A stretch of 51,276 bases of DNA from JAGOTP01 sp964359565 (GTDB lineage: Bacteria > Patescibacteriota > Patescibacteriia > 2-12-FULL-60-25): the NCBI GenBank assembly GCA_964359565.1, contig CAYHTN010000001.1, forward strand, positions 1 through 51,276, written 5' to 3'. The translations under genes were made by a program, and so were the position numbers. The notes under the pieces are model-generated. The model saw nothing but the letters and a program-made list of their open reading frames with translations, had not been told where the DNA came from and ran no database searches. Below, piece after piece: positions 32,853-39,554 of this stretch. Position 1 is the stretch's first letter; every line of letters begins with the position of its first letter.

Positions 32853-32928
32853 TGGTGGACTGGAGGGGAGTCGAACCCCTGACCTCTGCAATGCGAATGC
32901 AGCGCTCTACCAACTGAGCTACCAGCCC
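32853..32928 (-). tRNA. tRNA-Ala (anticodon CGC)
   Basis: 76 bases on the minus strand with encoded CCA. The acceptor GGGCTGG/CCAGTCC includes G3-U70. Anticodon loop TTCGCAT gives CGC. Its 3' flank CACGCAA matches the attR flank of the tRNA-Ala element, so it is a possible second target. Confidence 0.95.
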
Positions 32929-32985
32929 ATAAATTGTATCGTGACCCTCATCCAGATTTATTCATCATCATTTAGCTTAGATAAA

Positions 32986-33001
32986 TGTTTCACGTGAAAC
33001 A
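32986..33001. promoter_or_regulatory. Perfect parS site
   Basis: TGTTTCACGTGAAACA, identical to the bacterial ParB-binding consensus, in a gene-free stretch between two tRNA genes. It marks the origin domain for chromosome partitioning. Confidence 0.88.
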
Positions 33002-33120
33002 TTTCAAATGTGGCTAACCTGACACAGGTTATACAATAAATTCTCTGTAGATCCTACTAAGTAGAGAAACAAAGCTAAGGTGTGTTAAATCCATCTCTCT
33101 AACCACCGAGCTGAGCTCGG

Positions 33121-33196
33121 TGGTGCCCTCAAGTGGAGTCGAACCACTATTTAAGGCTTAGGACGCCCCCGTTCTATCCAGTTGAACTATGAGGAC
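33121..33196 (-). tRNA. tRNA-Arg (anticodon CCT)
   Basis: 76 bases on minus with encoded CCA. The acceptor GTCCTCA/TGAGGGC pairs throughout (one T-G). Anticodon loop GTCCTAA gives CCT. The T arm GTGGTTCGACTCCAC is perfect. A CCGAGCT/AGCTCGG hairpin follows directly after the CCA and may be a processing or termination structure. Confidence 0.92.
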
Positions 33197-33197
33197 A

Positions 33198-33323
33198 AGT
33201 GTCGTAAAATAATTACAATGTTCTTTTCTCCAGCATTGATGAGGATACCTACGACACCTTTTTCTGTCAAAACAAGTCTTTTAGAATAAAGTCATTAGAA
33301 AGAACCTGCGAGTGTCGTAAAAT
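33198..33323 (+). repeat. Direct repeat AGTGTCGTAAAAT (two copies)
   Basis: The 13-mer AGTGTCGTAAAAT occurs at 33198-33210 and 33311-33323; the shorter related TACGACAC is at 33250-33257, and related copies lie at 31832-31859. The copies are confined to the origin region. Role unknown. Confidence 0.5.
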
Positions 33324-33345
33324 TTGCAATTTATTGATTTTCTTA

Positions 33346-33464
33346 GGACCCTCAGATTTGGATGCAGTCCGAGGAAGAGTCGAGGCTTTTTACGAAGTGC
33401 TATGGAATAGCGGTGAGTAAAAAACACAGAGTCTGACGAAGGAATGCGCCAAATCTGAGGGTCC
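33346..33464 (+). repeat. Palindromic dispersed element, copy A
   Basis: 119 bases. The outer arms GGACCCTCAGATTTGG (33346-33361) and its reverse complement (33449-33464) are perfect. Inside are TTTTTAC/GTAAAAA and GCTAT/ATAGC stems around the conserved core. It ends ten bases before the rpsT -35 box. Copy B is at 44867-44990 on the other strand. Confidence 0.75.
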
Positions 33465-33474
33465 GTGCGGGCGG

Positions 33475-33503
33475 TTGACGGGGAAGGGGGAGTAAGGTAG
33501 TCT
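33475..33503 (+). promoter_or_regulatory. rpsT promoter
   Basis: TTGACG, 17 bases, TAGTCT. The leader to ATG 33525 is about 15 bases with no ribosome-binding site. Confidence 0.6.
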
Positions 33504-33524
33504 TGCATCCATCACTTCTCTGCT

Positions 33525-33788
33525 ATGCCAAATAAGCACGCCGCCATCAAAGACCTGCGCAAGAGTAAAAAGCGCGCCATCACCAATAAACGCCTGAAAA
33601 CACACATTAAATCATTGACCCAGCAGTTGATGAGTCTTGTGAAAGAAGGCAAAAAGACGGACGCGACGGGAATTGCCCAAAAGCTCCAGCAAGCGCTCGG
33701 AAAAGCCACACGCGAGAACATCATCCATCGCAATAACGCGAGCCGCAAAACATCGAACACGCACCGCATGGTGAGCAAGATGAAATAA
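33525..33788 (+). CDS. rpsT: 30S ribosomal protein S20
   Basis: 87 residues, very basic and helical: MPNKHAAIKDLRKSKKRA start, RENIIHRNNASRKTSNTHRMVSK end, both typical of bacterial S20, which binds 16S rRNA at the base of the small subunit. It converges with holA and shares a terminator with it, an order seen in many bacteria. There is no Shine-Dalgarno sequence despite the high expression expected of the gene. Confidence 0.95.
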   Translation: MPNKHAAIKDLRKSKKRAITNKRLKTHIKSLTQQLMSLVKEGKKTDATGIAQKLQQALGKATRENIIHRNNASRKTSNTHRMVSKMK

Positions 33789-33789
33789 A

Positions 33790-33828
33790 AAAAGACACCC
33801 CTCTGCATCAGGCACGGGGGTGTTTTCA
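33790..33828. terminator. Bidirectional terminator between rpsT and holA
   Basis: ACACCCC pairs with GGGGTGT, with A run on the left and TTTT on the right. Confidence 0.8.
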
Positions 33829-34674
33829 TTAGGGTAAAATCAAGGTTGCTTCTTCTTCGTTTGCGTACCCACTACGCTGTAAGAAATAATATAAGATAAT
33901 ACGCGCAAAACGTTCTTCGGTCTTGGCATCGAGTCGCCACGTTTGTAATTTACGGACAATAAAAGAGGGGAGTGTCTGCGCGGCTCCATCACGCACGCGT
34001 AAAAGTGCTCTGATTTGCCCTAAAAAAGCTTGCATCGCCTGATTTGTTTGCGTCACTTTTGCAAGCTCGCTCCGCCACGCAGGACGCGCTTGCAAAAAAG
34101 CATCCGCAAGTTCGTACACCGAAGAAAGTTCTTCTCGATCTATCCCGAGCGAACCACCGGCCGCGCATTTACTTAATTCATTCCAGGCTGCCCACGTGTC
34201 CCCCTGTGTTTGCTCCGCGATCTTTCGTATCACGATCGGGTCTTCGCACTGCAAACGTTTTCCAAGTTGTTGTAAAAACGTCACAAACGCCTCGCCACTT
34301 AAAAGTGGGAAATCATAGCGCGTCACCTTCGTCTCACCGATCGTCGCTTTTAAGAGCGCCTCCGTAGGGATTTCTTCTTCCCGATTCACAATAATCGTAT
34401 CGTCCGTCGCTCGTGCCAGCGCCTGTTTTAAGACCGCGTGTTTTCCTTTTGGACATTCCGCGAGAAGATTCTGGGTTTTTAAAAACCGACGGGGCGTGAA
34501 TAAACTCGGTGTGTGCATCCGTTCGATCAGTTGATCGACAAGAACCGCTCCTGACGTCTCAAGACGTTCAACACTCACTTGTTCTTTATCATATTTCTGC
34601 GCGAAATGCGCTGCTAGTTCCCGAACACGCTCCTGGGCCCGAAACGCGTCTGGGCCAACACAGAGGATAAGCAT
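33829..34674 (-). CDS. holA: DNA polymerase III delta subunit
   Basis: Protein of 281 residues, the clamp-loader wrench. The N-terminal Rossmann-like fold begins MLILCVGPDAFRAQERV and includes LIERMHTPSLFTPRRFLKTQNLL, the delta hallmark (F...R...). A helical region LLSGEAFVTFLQQLGKRL and a C-terminal collar (VYELADAFLQARPAWRSELAKV...) follow. It is shorter than E. coli delta (343) but normal for small genomes. It ends at the terminator shared with rpsT and starts six bases after polA, so the two are cotranscribed. Together with dnaN in this window it loads and forms the sliding clamp. Confidence 0.88.
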   Translation of the reverse strand: MLILCVGPDAFRAQERVRELAAHFAQKYDKEQVSVERLETSGAVLVDQLIERMHTPSLFTPRRFLKTQNLLAECPKGKHAVLKQALARATDDTIIVNREEEIPTEALLKATIGETKVTRYDFPLLSGEAFVTFLQQLGKRLQCEDPIVIRKIAEQTQGDTWAAWNELSKCAAGGSLGIDREELSSVYELADAFLQARPAWRSELAKVTQTNQAMQAFLGQIRALLRVRDGAAQTLPSFIVRKLQTWRLDAKTEERFARIILYYFLQRSGYANEEEATLILP

Positions 34675-34680
34675 ACGATC

Positions 34681-37359
34681 TTATAATTTAAGGCGTTCCA
34701 TTTCTGCCCAGTTTTTTCCGGACTTTGTTTCTACAAGAATCGGAACACCGAATTTCTCAACCGATTCCATGATTTCTTTTAAGGCACGGGCGAGCCTATG
34801 CACATCTTTATCTGGCACTTCTAAAACCAATTCATCGTGCACTTGAAGCAGGAGCCGAGCGAATGGACAGAGCGTGGGAAGTTCACGATCCACCACCATC
34901 ATGGCGCGCTTCATGAGGTCGGCGTCTGTTCCTTGAATCGGCATATTGATGGCCATACGCTCTGCTTGAGCACGCAGCTGATGCACGTGAGAGGCAAGAT
35001 CAGGTAAATAGCGTCGACGACCAGAGAGTGTTTCAACATACCCCTGCGCGTGCGCGAGTGCTTTTGTTTGAGCCATATATTCGTGCACGCCCTTGTAGAC
35101 ATCGAAGTAGGTGGCGATGAATTGCTTTGCTTCCGCATACGAAATTCCCGCCACTTGTGAAAGCCCTTGAGGGCCTTGGCCAAAAATAATCCCGAAGTTA
35201 ATCGCTTTCGCAATGCTTCGCTGTTCCTTGGTTACATCCGAAAGAGGAATGCTCCAAATCGCAGATGCCGTTGCAGTATGAATATCTTTGCCTTCACGAA
35301 AGGCTTGAAGCATTTTTTCATCATGCGCGATTGCGGCGACCAAACGTAATTCGATCTGCGAGTAATCACAAGAAAGCAGTGTATATCCTGGAGACGCGAT
35401 GAATGCTTTACGAATCCGTCGGCCAAGCTCGGTCCGAATCGGAATATTTTGGAGATTGGGATCCGTTGAAGACAGCCGACCAGTCGCTGCAATCGCTTGA
35501 TGATAGGTGGTATGAATCCGTGATGTATGATCGACAAGGTCTGGCAATGTTTCGACGTAGGTCGAAAGCATTTTTGCCAGTTCACGATGTTCTTCAATCA
35601 ATTCGATCAATGGGTGCTGCCCGCGTAATTTTTCGAGCTCTGAAGCTGCCGTCGAAAAACCAGTTTTTCCTTTCTTAATTCCTTTTGAGGGTAGCTTCAG
35701 ATCGCCAAATAAAATCTCTGACAACTGCGCTGGCGAGGCTGGGTTAAAGGATTTTCCCACCAACGTCTCCATGCGAACTTCAAGAGATTTTTTATCGTCT
35801 TGCAATTCTTTCGCGAGGGCACGCAGATAGGGAACATCGACTGCGATCCCGTGCTCCTCCATACGTGCCAAGACCGGAATAAGCGGAAGTTCGTAGGTCG
35901 CAAGAATCGATTGTAATTTTTCTTTTTCTAGCTCGGCGCGAAGACGTATTATAAGCTCATAGACCAGGGTCCCTGCCTCCATCGCGGTTTGTGGTGTCGT
36001 CGGTTCCAGTTGATAGCGTACTGCCAGTGAAGAAAGATCATAGGCGCGATCACCCGCAAGCAAAAGGTAGGCCGCGAGCATCGTATCAAAATGCCACTCG
36101 TCTACCACGATGCCAATCTGAACGAGGGAACGACGTTGCTTTTTTGCATCATGACTGACACGACGCATTGCTGAAAGAATGACTGTTTCCAGAACCTTTT
36201 TCACCCGTATATCTTGAAGCAGGGTGTCCGGAAAACAGAGCCCTTCGTGCGCACGTGCGAGCACGACGTCCTGCAACTGCTGGGCAAAGAGCGATCCTTC
36301 CGCCGCATGAAAATACACCAGGAGCTCATCCGCATTTTTCCACTCAGCTAATACCCGCACGAGTTCTGATGCGCTCGTGATCTGTCTCCAAATGAGATCT
36401 TTTATCTTCTGTGTGCCTTTTATTTTTTTTGTGACTACTAGCTCTTCCGTAGCAGACGTGTGCTCTTGTTTTTTAGGAGCTGATTCTTTCTTTCCTTCTT
36501 TTACCAGTGATTTAAAACCCATCCGCACAAAAAAAGCATGGGTCGCTTCCGTCACATTTAATGATTGCTTTTCAATACGCCAGTCGATGGGCACACTCGT
36601 GTGAATACGGACAAGGTCAAGCGTCGCCGCAATTCCATCTTCGCCTGCGAGAAGCTTCGCTCGAACCGAAGGGGAGAGATCACTGGAAGCATCGTGGGCA
36701 GCCAAAAATATCTGCTTCAAATTTCCAAACCGCTGTAACAAATCGGTTGCTCCTTTTTCTCCAATCCCTTTGATACCAGGAATATTATCCGAAGGATCCC
36801 CGCGCATGGCCTTGTACTCAACAAATTGGGAGGTGGTGAGACCAAATTCTTTTTGCAATTCTGCTTCATCGTATGTCACCGTTTCGCTGACCCCTTTCTT
36901 AAAAGCAAGAACCGAGATATGTGGACCGATAAGCTGAAGCGCATCTCGATCGCCGGTCACGATCATCACCTGCCATCCTTCGCGAGCAGCACGGAGCGCA
37001 ATCGTCCCGATCAGATCATCCGCCTCAAAACCATCCAACGAGAGGGAAGGAATACCGAATGTTTCTAATCCCTCTTGAATCAGAGGAATCTGTTCATATA
37101 ATTCGTCCGGTTGCTTCTCTCGCTGCGTCTTATATTCTTTATAGGCTTCGTGACGAAACGTTGGCGCTTTCGTGTCCCAACAAGCAACACAGGCATCCGG
37201 AGAACGGTCTTGAATGAGGCGGAGCGCAAAGCGCACGACGCCATAAACGGCATTGACCATCTGACCCTCCGGGCTCGTAAGCGGAGGGAGGGCGTGCCAG
37301 GCTCGATGGAGCATGGCATTGGCATCAAAAATGTAGAGCGTTGGTCGAAGAGAAGACAT
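34681..37359 (-). CDS. polA: DNA polymerase I
   Basis: Protein of 892 residues. The 5' nuclease domain (about 1-290) has FDANAMLHRAWHALP, DGFEADDLIGT and the helix-hairpin-helix GDPSDNIPGIKGIGEKGA. The middle domain (about 315-480) has the 3'-5' exonuclease fold but lacks the DxE and other acidic metal ligands, so proofreading is probably lost. The polymerase domain (about 500-892) has ATGRLSSTDPNLQNIP, motif A LLSCDYSQIELR, motif B RSIAKAINFGIIFG and motif C VHDELVLE. The start at 37359 is chosen because a -10 box ends six bases upstream; an in-frame Met 16 codons earlier lies before the promoter. Confidence 0.95.
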   Translation of the reverse strand: MSSLRPTLYIFDANAMLHRAWHALPPLTSPEGQMVNAVYGVVRFALRLIQDRSPDACVACWDTKAPTFRHEAYKEYKTQREKQPDELYEQIPLIQEGLETFGIPSLSLDGFEADDLIGTIALRAAREGWQVMIVTGDRDALQLIGPHISVLAFKKGVSETVTYDEAELQKEFGLTTSQFVEYKAMRGDPSDNIPGIKGIGEKGATDLLQRFGNLKQIFLAAHDASSDLSPSVRAKLLAGEDGIAATLDLVRIHTSVPIDWRIEKQSLNVTEATHAFFVRMGFKSLVKEGKKESAPKKQEHTSATEELVVTKKIKGTQKIKDLIWRQITSASELVRVLAEWKNADELLVYFHAAEGSLFAQQLQDVVLARAHEGLCFPDTLLQDIRVKKVLETVILSAMRRVSHDAKKQRRSLVQIGIVVDEWHFDTMLAAYLLLAGDRAYDLSSLAVRYQLEPTTPQTAMEAGTLVYELIIRLRAELEKEKLQSILATYELPLIPVLARMEEHGIAVDVPYLRALAKELQDDKKSLEVRMETLVGKSFNPASPAQLSEILFGDLKLPSKGIKKGKTGFSTAASELEKLRGQHPLIELIEEHRELAKMLSTYVETLPDLVDHTSRIHTTYHQAIAATGRLSSTDPNLQNIPIRTELGRRIRKAFIASPGYTLLSCDYSQIELRLVAAIAHDEKMLQAFREGKDIHTATASAIWSIPLSDVTKEQRSIAKAINFGIIFGQGPQGLSQVAGISYAEAKQFIATYFDVYKGVHEYMAQTKALAHAQGYVETLSGRRRYLPDLASHVHQLRAQAERMAINMPIQGTDADLMKRAMMVVDRELPTLCPFARLLLQVHDELVLEVPDKDVHRLARALKEIMESVEKFGVPILVETKSGKNWAEMERLKL

Positions 37360-37365
37360 GCGGGG

Positions 37366-37394
37366 AGCGTAGCAAAAAAGAACGCGCCGGTCAT
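37366..37394 (-). promoter_or_regulatory. Leaderless promoter of polA-holA
   Basis: Minus-strand ATGACC, 17 bases, TACGCT, then six bases to the polA ATG. Confidence 0.55.
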
Positions 37395-37434
37395 GCTTGA
37401 GTTGCACGAACAGCGCGGGAAGGGAGAAGGGGGA

Positions 37435-38409
37435 TCAGGAGATGGTTTTGGCCGCCACTTGGCCGAACCGAAAGAAACGAGCGAGATTCGGGCCTGTCGC
37501 CGGAATCGCCTTGGCACGAACAGGCGGCTGCTTCCTCGTCACGGTGGGCGCAGGCGGGAGCGGGAAGACCGGGATCGGCTTCCCGAGACGATTGCCTTCG
37601 AGAAGAGCGCGGTAGCCATGGCCGCCCATCTTCGTGACCCTCACGGCCAACTTGTCACCGTCACGCTCGAGACTCCAGCTGAGACGTTCGCAGGTGGGCG
37701 GCTTGGGCAGCCGACCGAGCTTGCGCCAGAGACCCCTGTCGTTGAGCTCTTCCGACGTGGCCACGCGTGACACGGCGAAGACCTCGCCCGTCGCGCCGTC
37801 CACGAGCAGCTGGTCATTCCCCGTGCCATCTCCAAGAAGGAGGTGATCCGGCTGTGCCCAGAGCCCACGCCGGAGGCTCCATGCCAGCCGGTTCGCCGGC
37901 TGGCGAGAGAACACCGCCCGCCTCGGGTGAGCACCGAGGAAAGCAGCGAACGAGTCGAACAGGATCCTGAAGCGATCGTTCGTGGGGAAGCCCGCGCCGC
38001 GTACCCCACCGATTTGGGCCACGTACCCCCCCGCACCTACCGCGAAGTTGACGAGTTGCTCGCAGGGACGCCCCTCGAACAAGGTCACCTTCGTCCCCAC
38101 GTCAGAGGGGGCGGTCGAGAGAGAGACCACGAAACGATCATCCTTCCAGGACACACCCGTGACCTGATCGCTCGTCACCCCCGCACGCGTGAAGCGATCG
38201 AAGGGGTCCTGCTCGGCCCTGCCGAGCATCCCCTGAACCACGATGCCTCCCGCTGCGACGTCACGAACCTTGAACCCCATCGCCTTGAGCCCTGAACCCT
38301 GAACCTGTACCGAGAACGTCATTTGTTGAGCCCTGACCATTGAAACCTTGACCCTCGAGGCCCCGCACCCAATTGCGAGACCAAAATAAGCACACATACC
38401 AAGGCACAT
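37435..38409 (-). CDS. GC-rich predicted lipoprotein/secreted protein, start uncertain
   Basis: Up to 324 residues with GC-rich codons unlike the neighbours. The first Met gives a hydrophobic stretch ending in LAIGCGAS, which could be a lipobox. But the next ~30 codons are read from degenerate TTCAGGG-type DNA repeats, so the true start may be internal (for example GFKVRDVAAGG near residue 44). The body has no domain I recognise; it has Trp/Arg-rich segments (RLAWSLRRGLWAQPDHLLLGDG) and repeated beta strands. It is a single-gene insertion between polA and tRNA-Cys. The coding call rests on length and strong C/G third positions. Confidence 0.55.
   Translation of the reverse strand: MCLGMCAYFGLAIGCGASRVKVSMVRAQQMTFSVQVQGSGLKAMGFKVRDVAAGGIVVQGMLGRAEQDPFDRFTRAGVTSDQVTGVSWKDDRFVVSLSTAPSDVGTKVTLFEGRPCEQLVNFAVGAGGYVAQIGGVRGAGFPTNDRFRILFDSFAAFLGAHPRRAVFSRQPANRLAWSLRRGLWAQPDHLLLGDGTGNDQLLVDGATGEVFAVSRVATSEELNDRGLWRKLGRLPKPPTCERLSWSLERDGDKLAVRVTKMGGHGYRALLEGNRLGKPIPVFPLPPAPTVTRKQPPVRAKAIPATGPNLARFFRFGQVAAKTIS
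38236..38365 (-). repeat. Degenerate heptamer tandem repeats
   Basis: On the minus strand units such as GGTTCAG, GGGTTCA, GGGCTCA and GGTCAAG recur about ten times in 130 bases. They overlap the N-terminal part of the GC-rich reading frame. The low-complexity pattern resembles dispersed intergenic repeats more than protein-coding sequence. Confidence 0.6.
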
Positions 38410-38545
38410 GCCACTGGCACGTCTGACATATTTTCGATAGTTTTCTCCTAATCGTGTGAAAGAGCCTTGTCCTCCGGAAATCGAAGAACGCCCCCAGCAT
38501 GGACTGGTTTTATAATATAGTCAAGGGTTTCTAGGCTATTTTTTG

Positions 38546-38577
38546 ATAACGAAAAACATCTCTTTCGAGATGCTTTC
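38546..38577 (-). terminator. tRNA-Cys terminator
   Basis: On minus, AGCATCTC-GAAA-GAGATG followed by TTTTTCG. Confidence 0.7.
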
Positions 38578-38580
38578 CGT

Positions 38581-38655
<75 letters not shown>

Positions 38656-38764
38656 ACGTCGATCGATGACTCTTCTTCCGAACGGTGCGATGGTAACAAA
38701 CGTCTAGAAGATCGTAAAGATTCAAAATAACTGCCTCAGGGCAGTTATTTTTGTTTTGTATTGA

Positions 38765-39376
38765 TTATACCGCCAAGCGATGGCACATCCCTCGTTTCTT
38801 TCCGACGAGATGCTTCCAATTCGTTTCGCCGGTACCCCATTCGATCACTTCGATCTGGAGGTTTCGTTTGATGCCGAACTGACGCATGTCCTTCTTTTGT
38901 GCCATCCAAACGTCAATACGATGGGTGTAGCGCTTATTCATGCGGTCGTGCACGGTGAAGATTTTATCACCAAACTGGGTCGGAATACGCACCTTGGTTC
39001 CAATCGGAAGGAAGTTCGAGGCAATCATGCCAAAATAGGTACAGGTACCGTCCGCAGCTAATTCTGGCGTATCATCCGTTTCTTCAGGAGAAGAGGTGTA
39101 GGAAGTCGCATCGACACGATAGGTCTTCAGGGCGATTGGACGGGTATTGGTCGCGGTTGGAATTTCTTCGATCGAATCTTCCTCATCAGTGTCAGCCGGA
39201 GTTGTTTCATCCGTTTGGACCGTCGTTGTCGAAGTTGTGATCTGAGGCCCAGAAGAAACGGTCACAGTCTCTGCGAAAGAGGTTGCTGCTGCAAAAGAAG
39301 CATGAACATCTACCGATAACATCCCAAATACGACAACGAAGGAGACCAGGACACGAACAAGAGGGGATTGGGTCAT
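38765..39376 (-). CDS. Secreted 3D-domain protein
   Basis: Protein of 203 residues. A signal peptide (about 8-31) ends near ASFAA. A Thr/Glu-rich linker spans about 35-80. Residues about 90-185 form a 3D domain (named for three Asp): YRVDATSYTS, GMIASNFLPIGTKVRIP, FTVHDRMNKRYTHRIDVWM. This is the double-psi beta-barrel also found in MltA lytic transglycosylases and resuscitation factors. It likely acts on or binds peptidoglycan, in step with the LysM/M23 protease and PBP in this window. It is divergent from the PBP gene. Confidence 0.87.
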   Translation of the reverse strand: MTQSPLVRVLVSFVVVFGMLSVDVHASFAAATSFAETVTVSSGPQITTSTTTVQTDETTPADTDEEDSIEEIPTATNTRPIALKTYRVDATSYTSSPEETDDTPELAADGTCTYFGMIASNFLPIGTKVRIPTQFGDKIFTVHDRMNKRYTHRIDVWMAQKKDMRQFGIKRNLQIEVIEWGTGETNWKHLVGKKRGMCHRLAV

Positions 39377-39499
39377 GACAAGAAAATCGAAGTCCGTGAA
39401 AAGCGCGTCTAGAGGACTTCCGACCGGTACAATAGGGTCCTCTAAATGTCGTTTCTCAAGTTAAGGTACTTCGATTCGTAAGGATCATTTATACCAGAT

Positions 39500-39528
39500 T
39501 TGCCCTATTTTGTCAATGGGAATACACT
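39500..39528 (+). promoter_or_regulatory. Promoter of the class A PBP
   Basis: TTGCCC, 17 bases, TACACT; ATG 26 bases downstream. Confidence 0.55.
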
Positions 39529-39554
39529 AAAAAAGAACTTGAATTAGCCAAAAA

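Noticed and set aside
32674..32913. 79-codon open frame on minus
   Set aside because: It runs through the tRNA-Ala(CGC) gene and its terminator; no protein character.
33101..33123. Second tRNA fragment after tRNA-Arg
   Set aside because: The AGCTCAGCTCGGTGGTTAGA stretch looks like a D arm, but no anticodon or T arm follows; a hairpin explains it.
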